A stretch of DNA of 64,000 bases from Nitrospinaceae bacterium (GCA_024644405.1 JAHELC010000001.1:196854-260853), one strand, 5' to 3'. Counted from the stretch's first letter, positions 17,248-26,519 are shown. The notes: a model not told the origin generated them from the sequence alone. Translations and numbers: made by a program.

Positions 17248-19551
17248 TTAACTCAAGCCGGTTTTGCGGCGTGTGAACCATTCCACCGCGAGGAATCCGA
17301 CGATCAACCCATAGGTCCACCAGCTGTCCCACAGCGAAACCATCCGCGAACTGGATTTGACTTCTACATCCGGATTGGGGAATATCAAATTTTCAATCAT
17401 TATTCCTTCTTCCAACACCCGGTAACTGCCGCCGGTCACTTTCGACACAGTTTGGAGAAGCGTTTCGTTCACCAACGGTTTTTGAAATTCGATCTGTGGG
17501 CTGAACACGATGAAACGGGTTTCCCCGGAAAGCACTTCACCGCCGGCAGTCACACCCACCCTCGCCGAATAAAACCCCTCCCGTCCCGGCGCAAATTCAA
17601 ACCGCCCTACCCCGTGCTCGTCCGTTTTCAGGGATTGCCGGACCCGTTCCTGCTCCTTGGGAAGGGAGTTCATCACCAGATCCACCTCTGCACCAGGCAG
17701 GGGATTGTAATCCTGTCCGCTGACATTAAAGTGGACCACGACTTTTTCATGCTCCCGGTATTTTTCCTTGTCGGTTTCCACTTGAATGGGATTGGTTTCC
17801 GGTTCGCCGGTCATCCAGGCGATGACATTTTCCCAGAATTTCTGGTAGTACCGTCCACTGCCGCCCTCCCCCACGTGCAGAAAATTCCAGTTCCACGTGG
17901 AATCGGTGGCGATCGCCATGGTGCGTCCTTCCAGCACCTGGCGCGTCACCAGCACCGGATAACTGGCCTTGTTTTTGTGAGTCACTCCCAGCACATGGGC
18001 GCCTTTCGCCGGCACCAGCCCGATGTTGACTCCTTGAATGGGAGGCAGTGATTTCCAGGCCTTGGCATTTAGCTTCGGATCGTTTTCCAATCGGAGCACG
18101 GGATGATAAACCAGCTTCGGCTGCATTTTCATCTGCAGCTCTCCCAGCAGAAACTTTTTGGACCCACCCCGGATACGCATCGGAAGAATTTCTTCCACCG
18201 GGGTGCGGTCGTAACCACCGCCTTCAAACGAGAGATCGCCGCCGATCATCAGAAACGACCCACCCTGTTCCACATATGCTTTGATGTTGGGCAGGTTTTT
18301 CTTGTCGATGAACGGAGAAAATTTGAAGTTATGAAAAATAACCAGATCAAACGAATTGAGATAATCGCTGAACAGGAGATTGGACGGGAACGGGATCAAG
18401 CTCAACTCGGATGTAGTGGCGCCCACGTCGTCGGTCAGCGTCCGCAAAATGAAAAACGACAGCAAATCCACCTTGGGATTGTTGGCGAGCGTCTCCCTCA
18501 AAAAACGCGAATCCCACGAAGGCCGGCCGTTCAGGTGAAGTACGCGCACCCGGTCGCGGATCACCTTGACCTCAAAACTCCAACGGTTGTTGACCTCCAC
18601 CGCCTCGCCCGCAAACACGGGAACCGAAAGCGTGTAAATGCGTTTCCCGAGAGATACCGGCGTGAACTGCAGTTCCGCGGTGTATTGCGAATCCTCTTCT
18701 TTCAGTGAAACGATTTTTGAAACCAGGATTTTGTCGCCTTCTTTGAGTACCAATGGAATATTTTTCTTGCCGATGGCCCGGGCGGAAACCGTTACCGTAA
18801 TATTCAGCGGCTGATGAATGAACCCGAAATCCGTTGCATCCACTTTTTCGATGGCCAGGTCCTTGAACCCGTCGTTGCTTCCCGCCTGAAAAGTATGCAC
18901 CGGCCCGTTCAACCGGGTCAGCGTTTCCGTAAACTCCGGAGAAATACCGGACGGGTCCTGGGACAGATCGGCACCGTCGGAAAACAGGAGGACCCCCTGC
19001 AAGGACTGGTCTTCGTAATTTTCCGTCATATCCAAAAACACCTGATGCAAATCGGTATTCACGGCTTCTTCCTGATAATCGGTGACCGCATTCGAGAGTG
19101 GAACCGGGTCGATATGATCCGAGACAAAAAAGAAATCCACCTCATAATCCTGCTTCAACGTTTCAAAATATTCCTGGTTGCTTTCCAACACCTTGCGCAC
19201 CAGATCACCCCGGGATTTTTCGGAAGGAAAAGTTTTGATCGTCATACTTTTGCTGTCGTCGACCAAAACGGCGAGGGTGTTTTTCAAAGGCTGGATTTTT
19301 TTGAACTCCAGTTGCGGTTGCAGAACCACCATCGCCACCAACAGCAGGACGACCACCCGGAGAACGTATAGAAACGTTTTCTTCCAGGGAGAACGGACCC
19401 GCGAAAGGCTGGTCCAGAAAAACCAAAGAGACAGGACGATCAACACTCCCAGAAAAGCAAAGGCGCCCCCCCAGACGTCCGACGTCCAGTGCAGCTCCCA
19501 GGCGTTATATTCGCTCCACTCTTCACCCCATAGGGTCGCCAGCCAGTTCAC
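17248..19551 (-). CDS. Membrane-anchored VWA / class I amidotransferase-like protein
   Basis: This is a 767-residue protein. Two N-terminal helices (about 28-48 and 59-78) lead into a von Willebrand A-like region with a MIDAS-type D98-x-S100-x-S102 (VDDSKSM) and LLFSDGADLS. An Ig-like region follows, then a ThuA/GATase1-like segment (VRVLHLNGRPSWDSRFLRE, VEQGGSFLMIGGDLSFEGGG). Another Ig-like region and a C-terminal helix (WTYGLIVGFLAVEWF) complete it. This architecture is known next to BatA/MoxR-type genes, though none is in the window. The start is a GTG that overlaps the DUF4159 stop (GTGA). The role is unknown, probably envelope-associated. Confidence 0.75.
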   Translation of the reverse strand: MNWLATLWGEEWSEYNAWELHWTSDVWGGAFAFLGVLIVLSLWFFWTSLSRVRSPWKKTFLYVLRVVVLLLVAMVVLQPQLEFKKIQPLKNTLAVLVDDSKSMTIKTFPSEKSRGDLVRKVLESNQEYFETLKQDYEVDFFFVSDHIDPVPLSNAVTDYQEEAVNTDLHQVFLDMTENYEDQSLQGVLLFSDGADLSQDPSGISPEFTETLTRLNGPVHTFQAGSNDGFKDLAIEKVDATDFGFIHQPLNITVTVSARAIGKKNIPLVLKEGDKILVSKIVSLKEEDSQYTAELQFTPVSLGKRIYTLSVPVFAGEAVEVNNRWSFEVKVIRDRVRVLHLNGRPSWDSRFLRETLANNPKVDLLSFFILRTLTDDVGATTSELSLIPFPSNLLFSDYLNSFDLVIFHNFKFSPFIDKKNLPNIKAYVEQGGSFLMIGGDLSFEGGGYDRTPVEEILPMRIRGGSKKFLLGELQMKMQPKLVYHPVLRLENDPKLNAKAWKSLPPIQGVNIGLVPAKGAHVLGVTHKNKASYPVLVTRQVLEGRTMAIATDSTWNWNFLHVGEGGSGRYYQKFWENVIAWMTGEPETNPIQVETDKEKYREHEKVVVHFNVSGQDYNPLPGAEVDLVMNSLPKEQERVRQSLKTDEHGVGRFEFAPGREGFYSARVGVTAGGEVLSGETRFIVFSPQIEFQKPLVNETLLQTVSKVTGGSYRVLEEGIMIENLIFPNPDVEVKSSSRMVSLWDSWWTYGLIVGFLAVEWFTRRKTGLS

Positions 19552-20312
19552 TTTGGATTGACCCTTCGCAGACGTTCGAGAATGATAGGCAAATGCACCA
19601 TGTCCTTCTTATAATCCAGTGTCAGCGCGTACATGACGATGTTGACACCCAGCCGGAGACTCAATCTCCTCTGCCGGCTGCCGCCGCCGATCATATCGAA
19701 ATCCCAGTGTCCCAGCTTGCTCTTCGACCAGGCCCCGCCGAGATCGTTGGCGGAATACACCAGAACGGTGCGTCCCTTGGTGGTGATGCCTTCCAGATAC
19801 GGTTTGTTCACCACCCGGCCCACTACCTGGTTGATCAGATAAAAAGACCGAAAAATGGAATGGTCCCGGGAAATTCGTTGCAGGGGAATGTGCGGGAACA
19901 GACGGCCGATCATTCGCCGGACCGATCGATCGAATTCGGAATTGGGCTTCGACGAATTGTCGTCGATCAGCAGAAATCCGCCGTAGGTCAGGTGATTGCG
20001 CAGGGCTTTCAGTTCCTTTTCACTGAACGGTTTGAATGCCTTGTTGCCGCCCATATAAATGAACGGATACCGGTACAACCGGGCATCCCCCGGCGCCAGA
20101 AACAACGGCGCCCGTTTGACTTCTATAGAAGTGCGTTTGGCCATCTGCGCCAGCAGGCTTTCCACCGCGTGCGGCCGGGGATTGTAGGTCCCCCCCTTGT
20201 ATTTGATTTGAGGGATAACCACCTTCGAGGCTTCGCCCAATGCAAAAGCCGGCCAGGGAATCAGGATGCCCGCCTGAAGACAGACTGTTAGAATGAGAAG
20301 GTTCAACCGCAC
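19548..20312 (-). CDS. DUF4159 domain protein, exported
   Basis: The 254-residue product has a cleavable signal peptide (LNLLILTVCLQAGILIPWPAFALG). The rest is a DUF4159 domain: PQIKYKGGTYNPRPHA, FIYMGG, YGGFLLIDDNSS, RISRDHSIFRSFYLI and LGVNIVMYALTLDYKKD. DUF4159 genes commonly pair with large VWA/amidotransferase-like membrane proteins, as here, where the stop overlaps the next gene's start. DUF4159 resembles the GATase1/ThuA fold, with no known reaction. The start codon is a GTG at 20312. Confidence 0.8.
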   Translation of the reverse strand: MRLNLLILTVCLQAGILIPWPAFALGEASKVVIPQIKYKGGTYNPRPHAVESLLAQMAKRTSIEVKRAPLFLAPGDARLYRYPFIYMGGNKAFKPFSEKELKALRNHLTYGGFLLIDDNSSKPNSEFDRSVRRMIGRLFPHIPLQRISRDHSIFRSFYLINQVVGRVVNKPYLEGITTKGRTVLVYSANDLGGAWSKSKLGHWDFDMIGGGSRQRRLSLRLGVNIVMYALTLDYKKDMVHLPIILERLRRVNPK

Positions 20313-20416
20313 TCAAGATCCCCGGTAGCAAAGATGAATTTTGAAAAGGTCGACTGCTCTGCAATCATACCAAATTCCCGCTCTGCAGGGTGCCGGACCT
20401 TCTCATAAATTATTCT

Positions 20417-20444
20417 TGCGGAGGTTTGGAGGGGTGGTATAGTC
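20417..20444 (+). promoter_or_regulatory. Putative sigma-70 promoter for the aminotransferase gene
   Basis: TTGCGG at 20417-20422 and TATAGT at 20439-20444 are 16 bases apart. The predicted start is about 30 bases before the ATG at 20481. Confidence 0.5.
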
Positions 20445-20480
20445 ATATCCAAATAATTGTGGTTTTAACCGGGAAAATTG

Positions 20481-21575
20481 ATGAAACGAACCGTCCTACT
20501 CAATCCGGGGCCTGTCAATGTGACCGAGCATGTTCGCCAGGCCCTGCTGAAGCCGGACCTGTGCCACCGGGAAAAAGAGTTTTCGGACCTGATGCAGTCG
20601 ATCCGCTCCAAACTGGTGCGCGCTTTCGGAATCCAAAACGATTACGATGCCGTGCTGACTACGGGTTCCGGAACCGCCGCGCTGGAAATGGCGGTATCCT
20701 CCTGCCTCGGCGAGGGCCAATCCCTGCTCGTGATCCGCAACGGGGTTTACGGCGACCGCATCGCCGCCATGGCGGAAGCTTACGGGTTCAACATCCGGTG
20801 CCTCGACACCCCCTGGGGCGTGCCGCCTGTCCTGGACGATGTCGAGCAGGCGCTGAAGCAGAATCCCAACATTGAAGTGGTCGCTCTGGTACATCACGAA
20901 ACGACTACGGGACTGCTCAACCCGGTGCATGAAATCGGACAGTTGGTCCGGAAATACAAAAAACGGTTTCTGGTGGACAGTATCAGCGGTCTCGCCGGCG
21001 ATGCTCTGGATTTCGAACGCGCCGGGGTCGACTTGTGCGTGGGCACCGCCAACAAATGCCTGCAGGGTTTGCCCGGGGTCGCGTTCGTGCTGGTGCGCAA
21101 AACCGAACTGACCCGGCTGGAGAAAATTCCGGAACGTTCCCATTATTTCAATTTGGTTAAAAACCACCAGGCCCAGGAAAAAGGCGACACCCTGTTCACG
21201 CCGGCGGTGCAGATTCATTACGCGCTGGATGCCGCGCTGGATGAGCTGCTTGAAGAAACGGTCAAAGGCCGGATCCAACGGTATCGCCAGGCGGCGACGA
21301 TGCTTCGCAAGGGCTTCAGGGAAATGGGATTGGAGTTCATTGTACCCGAAGAACATGGGTCCAACACGCTGACCGCGCTGAAACTGCCGGAGGGGGTCAC
21401 TTACAACGGGTTGCATGACCGCTTGAAAGCAAAAGGGTTTGTCATTTATGCCGGCCAGAAGAAACTGAGCGAAAGCATTTTCCGGATCGCCAACATGGGA
21501 GACATCACCCTGGAAGAATTCCGGCGCCTGCTCGACGCGCTCAAGAATTGTCTTTCGGCTTCCACACCCTCTTAG
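20481..21575 (+). CDS. PhnW-like class V aminotransferase (2-aminoethylphosphonate type)
   Basis: This 364-residue PLP enzyme has the fold-type I, class V pattern: LLNPGPVNVTEHVR and DLCHREKEF near the N-terminus, TGSGTAALEMA for the phosphate cup, and VDSISGLAGD with the ring-stacking Asp. The Schiff-base Lys is in GTANKCLQGLPGVAF. The NKCLQG(L/V)PG block matches 2-aminoethylphosphonate:pyruvate transaminase (PhnW/AepZ) more closely than alanine:glyoxylate transaminase, so phosphonate metabolism is the best guess, though related serine/alanine:glyoxylate activities remain possible. No other phosphonate gene is adjacent. ATG 20481 is preferred over the preceding TTG. Confidence 0.8.
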   Translation: MKRTVLLNPGPVNVTEHVRQALLKPDLCHREKEFSDLMQSIRSKLVRAFGIQNDYDAVLTTGSGTAALEMAVSSCLGEGQSLLVIRNGVYGDRIAAMAEAYGFNIRCLDTPWGVPPVLDDVEQALKQNPNIEVVALVHHETTTGLLNPVHEIGQLVRKYKKRFLVDSISGLAGDALDFERAGVDLCVGTANKCLQGLPGVAFVLVRKTELTRLEKIPERSHYFNLVKNHQAQEKGDTLFTPAVQIHYALDAALDELLEETVKGRIQRYRQAATMLRKGFREMGLEFIVPEEHGSNTLTALKLPEGVTYNGLHDRLKAKGFVIYAGQKKLSESIFRIANMGDITLEEFRRLLDALKNCLSASTPS

Positions 21576-21582
21576 GAATGTC

Positions 21583-22248
21583 ATGAATCTTTACCAGTTG
21601 ATGAACAATTATGCCCAGAGCCGCGGTCAGCGCCCCGCTCCGGAACTGCCGGCCGGGGAACTCGGCAAGAGCCTGGCCCTGTTTCACAATTGCCTGATTG
21701 AATCGGGGATGGAGCATTCCGGAGAAATGGGCAACCGTATCGTTATTGCGGAACCGGAAAGTCTCCGGCCGATACACTTGAGCCGGTTTGTGGTGGGGTT
21801 TCTGCCGTTCAACTCCGTATCCACCAAAACTGAAACGAACGAAATCCTGTTCGACCTGTTTTCTTTTCTCCGCTGGCTGGAGAAAAAAGACATCCGGCAT
21901 GGCCTGGCCGAAATCGATTTTCAGAAAACGGTGCAGGCGTTGAACGGCGCCCAGGACCGTTGCCTGCAACTCAGTCATTTTCTGGACGACGAAACCGGCC
22001 GCATCCTGGAGGAACCGCCCCGCATCATAGAAACCATTAATGATGTTTTTATGGTGATCAGAATCGACGGGGATTATATTTATCTTCAGGGCCGCCAACA
22101 GGAAGACCCCATCCGCGTGCGCCTGCCCGCTGAAATCATGAACCTGGTCCGCCTCAACGATAATCTCGATCTGGTCCTGGGCGACACTTCGGAACGGTGG
22201 GTGGTGCTGGAAGCGGGCCAGGTATTTCCCGAGTCTCAAACCGGTTAA
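21583..22248 (+). CDS. Uncharacterised 221-residue protein
   Basis: The gene starts 7 bases after the aminotransferase gene and is likely co-transcribed. The product is soluble, with no signal peptide. Its first part is helical (LGKSLALFHNCLIE, ILFDLFSFLRWLEKKDI). Its last 80 residues look like a small beta-barrel or sandwich: VFMVIRIDGDYIYLQG, PIRVRLPAEIMNLVRLNDNLDLVLGD, RWVVLEAGQVFPE. That could be an SH3- or OB-like module. LRWLEKKDI resembles core-binding modules, but no recombinase catalytic domain follows. No family recognised. Confidence 0.7.
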   Translation: MNLYQLMNNYAQSRGQRPAPELPAGELGKSLALFHNCLIESGMEHSGEMGNRIVIAEPESLRPIHLSRFVVGFLPFNSVSTKTETNEILFDLFSFLRWLEKKDIRHGLAEIDFQKTVQALNGAQDRCLQLSHFLDDETGRILEEPPRIIETINDVFMVIRIDGDYIYLQGRQQEDPIRVRLPAEIMNLVRLNDNLDLVLGDTSERWVVLEAGQVFPESQTG

Positions 22249-22281
22249 TCTTTCTATTTACTTTTTGTAAGGAATCCCACT

Positions 22282-23058
22282 ATGAAACGCGTCGCCATTG
22301 GAATTACCGCTTTGATCATCATCCTGGTTGTGGGCGTTCTTGTACTCTATTCTTCACTGGGGGCGATTATTACCCAAGCCGTCAATACCAAGGGACCGGA
22401 AATCATCCAGGCCAAAGTAAAACTAAAGGAAACGGTGATCGATGCCACTTCGGGAAAAGGCTCCATGCACGGTTTGATCATTGGCAATCCCAAAGGATTC
22501 AAAACAAAAAGCGCCTTCAAAATGGATAAAATCGAAATAACCCTGGATACGGATACGGTTACATCGAAAACCGTTGTCATCAAGGAAATCGACATCCTTG
22601 CTCCCGAAATCACTTATGAACTGGGAGGTAATGGAAGCAATATTGACGCCATCCAGCACAATGTCGATGCCTATGTCAAAAAACATGTCGGAACTTCCAA
22701 GCCGAAAGAAGAGAGCCCGGCAAAAAAAAGCGGAACCAAAATGGTGATCGATCACGTGTATATCAAAGGCGGCAAGTTAAACCTCAGCGCCACTCTTATG
22801 GGAGGCAAGGCGATGACGTTGGCGATCCCCGATATTCACCTGCAGGACATCGGCAAAAAGGAAAACGGCGCTACCCCGGGGCAGGTGACCAAAGTCATTA
22901 TCGGCGCTTTGAATAGTGCCGTCCTTAAAGCCGTCAACCCACTCCACCTGGAAAACATAGGAGGCGCGGCCGGCAAGGTGGTCACCGGCGCCAAGGATGT
23001 GGTCCAGGGAACCGCCAAAGGGGTGACCGATTCCGTGTCGAAAATCTTCGGAAAATAA
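22282..23058 (+). CDS. AsmA-like single-pass membrane/periplasmic protein
   Basis: The 258-residue product has one N-terminal helix (VAIGITALIIILVVGVLVLY) and a periplasmic body resembling the N-terminal domain of AsmA/DUF748 proteins: GKGSMHGLIIGNPKGF, SAFKMDKIEITLD, VVIKEIDILAPEITYEL, VIDHVYIKGGKLNL. Such proteins bridge the envelope in lipid transport, but this one is far shorter than typical AsmA, so its role is uncertain. The ribosome site TAAGGAA lies 8 bases upstream. The C-terminal 40 residues are rich in Gly, Ala, Val and Lys (amphipathic helix). Confidence 0.7.
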   Translation: MKRVAIGITALIIILVVGVLVLYSSLGAIITQAVNTKGPEIIQAKVKLKETVIDATSGKGSMHGLIIGNPKGFKTKSAFKMDKIEITLDTDTVTSKTVVIKEIDILAPEITYELGGNGSNIDAIQHNVDAYVKKHVGTSKPKEESPAKKSGTKMVIDHVYIKGGKLNLSATLMGGKAMTLAIPDIHLQDIGKKENGATPGQVTKVIIGALNSAVLKAVNPLHLENIGGAAGKVVTGAKDVVQGTAKGVTDSVSKIFGK

Positions 23059-23195
23059 ATTCCCGATACCCAGACTGTAACCCGGGGTGGTAAGGTGTTT
23101 TGGTTCAAGTGCATGGCGGTATTGGTTTTCTTCCCTGCTCCTCTTAATACCTGAAAGTAAACCGGATAACGGATCATGGGGTTCCTCCGCTCTCT

Positions 23196-23226
23196 AACAT
23201 TTCCTTGAAAAAGACCGGGAAATGTT
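23196..23226 (+). terminator. 9-base-stem hairpin between the AsmA-like gene and nuoN
   Basis: AACATTTCC (23196-23204) pairs perfectly with GGAAATGTT (23218-23226) around a 13-base loop, and TTAAAA follows. It may terminate the upstream unit. The same segment also reads TTGAAA-17-TAAAAA, a weak promoter candidate for nuoN, so the two interpretations compete. Confidence 0.4.
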
Positions 23227-23298
23227 TTAAAAAGCCCTCTACACAGAACCTGAAGGCCCATGGGTCTGCCAACACTCTAAAATCCAAGGATTTCCCAA

Positions 23299-24825
23299 TT
23301 GACCGCTTCCATCAATTTTGAAGACATGAACTGGCAGGCCATCGCACCGGAACTGATTCTGGTGCTCACCGCCTTCACGGTTTTGTTGATGGGACTCCTC
23401 AAAACCTTCAACAACAATTCGTATTTGTCAAAGGCGTCCTCGGTCGGTATCCTGACCGCTCTGGTCTATACCTTTTACTTGTGGGACCTGGCACCTTCGA
23501 TCAGCGACGGCACCAGCCCGGCGATGTTCAGCGGGTCGCTGTTGTTCGACCGGTTTTCGCAAAGCTTCAACATCATCTTCCTGTTAATGTCCCTGTTCGC
23601 GGTCATGGCGGCGGTGCGCTATCCCAAACCCAACAACGAGAACAAGGCCGAATATTTCTGCCTGGTACTGATGACTGTGGTCGGCATGATGTTCCTGGCC
23701 AAGTCCGGCAACATGATCACCGCGTTCATCTCCCTGGAAATCTTTTCCATTTCCCTGTATATCCTGTGCGGGTTTTCCGCCAAGCACGGCAAGGGCACTG
23801 AACAGCCGGGCGATGCTCAACACCTCGACTGGGAGACGCTGGCCTCGCAGGAGTCCACCGTTAAATACCTGCTGATGGGCGCGTTCGCTTCAGCCATCCT
23901 GGTGTACGGCATGGCGTTGATGTACGCCGGAACCGGCACCACGGAAATCCGGGAAATCGGCCGTCTGCTGGAGACCAACCCGTACACCCAGAACAAACTG
24001 CTTTATATCGGCATGGGTCTGATGTTTTGCGGCCTCGCGTTCAAGGTATCGCTGGTGCCGTTTCATGCGTGGACGCCCGACGTCTACCAGGGCGCGCCGA
24101 CACCGATTACCGGCTTCATGTCGGTGGCGACCAAGGCGGCGGCATACTCGCTAATCGCCCGCATTTTTTTCATCGCCCTGCCCAGCCTGGAGGAAATCTG
24201 GATGCCCTTCCTGTTCGGCATCTCGGTCATCACGATGCTGGTCGGCAACACGGCGGCCATCTTTCAGAATGACGTCAAACGCATGCTGGCCTATTCCGGC
24301 GTGGCGCACGCGGGATATCTCCTGATCGGCATCGTCGCCAACAGCCAGGACGGCGTGGCGAGCATTCTCTTTTACCTGGGCGTCTACCTGTTCATGAACA
24401 TCGGCGCGTTCGCAGTGGTGTACATGCTGGAAGGTGAAGGCGAGCAATCGAACTCCATCAACCGGTTCAAGGGACTGGCCAAACGCAAACCGTATCTGGC
24501 CGCCGCGATGAGCCTGTTCATGCTGTCACTCGCCGGGTTCCCGCCCACCGCCGGGTTCTTCGGAAAACTCTACGTGTTTGTCGCCGCCATCAAACAGGGC
24601 TATGTGTTGATCGCCATCCTGGCCGTAGTCGCCAGCATGATCGCCGTCTACTTCTACCTGCGCGTCATCGCCATGATGTACTTCCAGGAAGGCGAATCCG
24701 AAGAAGCCATCCAGACAAGCCGCGGTATGACCGCCATTGTCGCCGTCAGCTGTGTCGCCATCCTCACCATCGGCTTGTTCCCCTCCAAACTCATGCAACT
24801 CGCCCTGGCTTCGATTCCTTTCTAG
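23299..24825 (+). CDS. nuoN: NADH:quinone oxidoreductase subunit N (antiporter-like)
   Basis: The 508-residue third antiporter-like subunit of complex I has about 14 helices. Key blocks are the Glu-containing FISLEIFSISLYILCGF, VPFHAWTPDVYQGAPTPI, FMSVATKAAAYSLIAR with the pumping Lys, and LSLAGFPPTAGFFGK. The start is probably a TTG at 23299, with AAGGA 8 bases upstream; an ATG at 23326 is the alternative. It is separated from nuoA-nuoM by about 8 kb and lies on the other strand. No other nuoN is present in the operon, so this copy should complete the enzyme. Confidence 0.95.
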   Translation: MTASINFEDMNWQAIAPELILVLTAFTVLLMGLLKTFNNNSYLSKASSVGILTALVYTFYLWDLAPSISDGTSPAMFSGSLLFDRFSQSFNIIFLLMSLFAVMAAVRYPKPNNENKAEYFCLVLMTVVGMMFLAKSGNMITAFISLEIFSISLYILCGFSAKHGKGTEQPGDAQHLDWETLASQESTVKYLLMGAFASAILVYGMALMYAGTGTTEIREIGRLLETNPYTQNKLLYIGMGLMFCGLAFKVSLVPFHAWTPDVYQGAPTPITGFMSVATKAAAYSLIARIFFIALPSLEEIWMPFLFGISVITMLVGNTAAIFQNDVKRMLAYSGVAHAGYLLIGIVANSQDGVASILFYLGVYLFMNIGAFAVVYMLEGEGEQSNSINRFKGLAKRKPYLAAAMSLFMLSLAGFPPTAGFFGKLYVFVAAIKQGYVLIAILAVVASMIAVYFYLRVIAMMYFQEGESEEAIQTSRGMTAIVAVSCVAILTIGLFPSKLMQLALASIPF

Positions 24826-24840
24826 CGGAATTTTTCCGCT
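24824..24840 (+). terminator. Hairpin overlapping the nuoN stop codon
   Basis: AGCGGAA-TTT-TTCCGCT is a perfect 7-base stem that starts within the TAG stop. The following sequence has only scattered T residues, so termination would be partial. Confidence 0.35.
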
Positions 24841-24891
24841 GGAAATTTCGTTTCAGTTGTACCAACCTGATTTTCCTGCGACAATTTATAT

Positions 24892-26049
24892 ATGAGAACT
24901 TTTTATCTTTTTATGGCTCTGTGTGTGTTGTGCGCCTGTGCGCCGGACACCGAGCAAAACGAAAATAAAATCAAAAAATACCAGGCACGGATCGCCATCG
25001 ACCCCAACAACGCGGAGGTTCATTACCAGCTGGGGCATTCCCATCTGACACTGGGCCGGTACGAACAGGGGATGAGCCACCTGCAGGACGTGGTGCGCCT
25101 CAGCAAAAAGCACATGATGGCCCACCGCGACCTCGGCTGGGCGTTGGTTCAACTGAAAGAATACCGGGCGGCGGAACCCTGGCTGCTCAAGGCGCTGGAG
25201 ATGAAACCGAGCGACCGCGCCACTCTTTCCACCCTGAGCGCGGTGTACATCGGCCAGAAACGGTATCGCGACGCGGTCGATCTGTTGAAACCGTTTGTCG
25301 ACACGGGACGGGGGACGGTAAAAATCCACAACAACCTGGCGGCGGCTTACCGGCATCTGAAATTGTACCGTCTGGCGATGGAGCAAACTCAGAAAGCATT
25401 GAAGAAAAATCCGGACTCGGCAGCATCGCACAACAACCTGGGAGTCCTGCTGGAAAAAACAGGACAATCCGAGCAGGCGCTGGGCGAGTACCGAATCGCG
25501 TTGACCCTCGACCCCGGACACGGTTCGGCGCACTTCAATCTGGCTGTGGCTTTGACACGGCAAGGGAAAAGGTTTGAAGCTTTGAATCACTTTCGCATTG
25601 CGCAACAGGCATATCCCGGCGATCCGGAAATTCTGGCGGGGCTGGGCTGGACCTATCACAAGCTGAACCGGTACCGGCCCGCCATCGATTATTACGAAGA
25701 ATCGGTGCGGTTGGCGCCTTCCAATCTACAGGCACAGCAGGCCCTGGGTGAGTTGTGGGACATCACCCAACAGTACGATCGGGCCATCGACGCCTACGAA
25801 ACCGCCGCCGGACTGGACCCGGAAGGACCGGACCATTATTATCACCTGGGCCGGTTGAACGATCATTTGAAAGAGGGAGAAAAAGCGGTGGCGTACATGG
25901 CGCTGGCGGAAACGTTGTACCGGAAAAAACGCGACACGGAAATGGCGGCGCATTGCCGTAAAAACGTTACCATCCTGGCGAGAAAGTATAAATTCAAAAA
26001 AGGAAAGTTGCGCCGATTAACCCAGTCCCGCCAATCCCTGGCGGGTTGA
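24892..26049 (+). CDS. TPR-repeat lipoprotein
   Basis: The 385-residue product has a short lipoprotein signal (FYLFMALCVLCACAPD; lipobox LCAC, Cys 17). About nine tetratricopeptide repeats follow, from residue 30 to near residue 350. Examples are AEVHYQLGHSHLTLGRYEQG, AAYRHLKLYRLAMEQTQKAL, AASHNNLGVLLEKTGQSEQA and HYYHLGRLNDHLKEGEKAV. TPR lipoproteins act as scaffolds, for example in outer-membrane or pilus assembly; the partner is unknown. The basic C-terminus (KFKKGKLRRLTQSRQS) is unusual for the family. It is convergent with dtd, 10 bases away. Confidence 0.85.
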   Translation: MRTFYLFMALCVLCACAPDTEQNENKIKKYQARIAIDPNNAEVHYQLGHSHLTLGRYEQGMSHLQDVVRLSKKHMMAHRDLGWALVQLKEYRAAEPWLLKALEMKPSDRATLSTLSAVYIGQKRYRDAVDLLKPFVDTGRGTVKIHNNLAAAYRHLKLYRLAMEQTQKALKKNPDSAASHNNLGVLLEKTGQSEQALGEYRIALTLDPGHGSAHFNLAVALTRQGKRFEALNHFRIAQQAYPGDPEILAGLGWTYHKLNRYRPAIDYYEESVRLAPSNLQAQQALGELWDITQQYDRAIDAYETAAGLDPEGPDHYYHLGRLNDHLKEGEKAVAYMALAETLYRKKRDTEMAAHCRKNVTILARKYKFKKGKLRRLTQSRQSLAG

Positions 26050-26059
26050 GCCACAACGG

Positions 26060-26497
26060 TCATCGTTCCAGAATAAATGTGACGGGTCCGTCGTTGACGA
26101 TGTCGACCTGCATGTGGGCGCCGAACCGTCCCTCCTGAATATTCAGTTTTGACTCAACGAGTTTTGCTACAAAATTGTTGTACAACCGTTCCGCTTCTTC
26201 GGGAGCGGCGGCGTTGTCGAATCCCGGCCGTCGACCGCGGGAGCAATCGCCGGCCAGCGTGAACTGGGACACCACCAGGATTTCACCTTTCACATCGAGA
26301 CACGAGCGGTTCATCTTGCCCTGATCGTCGGCGAAGATTCTCAGGTGGAGCACCTTGTCGGCCAGAGCGCTCACGGCTGCGTCGCCATCCCCCTTTTCCG
26401 CACCGAACAGGATCATCAAACCCTTGCCGATCTTACCGACCACCTCATCATCGGCGGACACGGAAGAGCGGAGAACTCTCTGCACTACGATTTTCAT
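26060..26497 (-). CDS. dtd: D-aminoacyl-tRNA deacylase
   Basis: This 145-residue enzyme hydrolyses D-amino acids (and glycine on tRNA-Ala) from mischarged tRNA. Recognised by MKIVVQRVLRSSVS, the active-site SQFTLAGDCSRGRRPGF and the Gly-cisPro motif NDGPVTFILER. The SQFTLxG block has Ala where Tyr is common. The family length is normal. It follows the small Cys-containing gene by 22 bases on the same strand, so the two may form an operon. Confidence 0.95.
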   Translation of the reverse strand: MKIVVQRVLRSSVSADDEVVGKIGKGLMILFGAEKGDGDAAVSALADKVLHLRIFADDQGKMNRSCLDVKGEILVVSQFTLAGDCSRGRRPGFDNAAAPEEAERLYNNFVAKLVESKLNIQEGRFGAHMQVDIVNDGPVTFILER

Positions 26498-26519
26498 AAA
26501 AGAAAAGATTCAGGAAATG

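Noticed and set aside
20496-21584. 362-codon minus-strand open frame
   Set aside because: It is the reverse complement of the PhnW-like aminotransferase gene, with no signature of its own.
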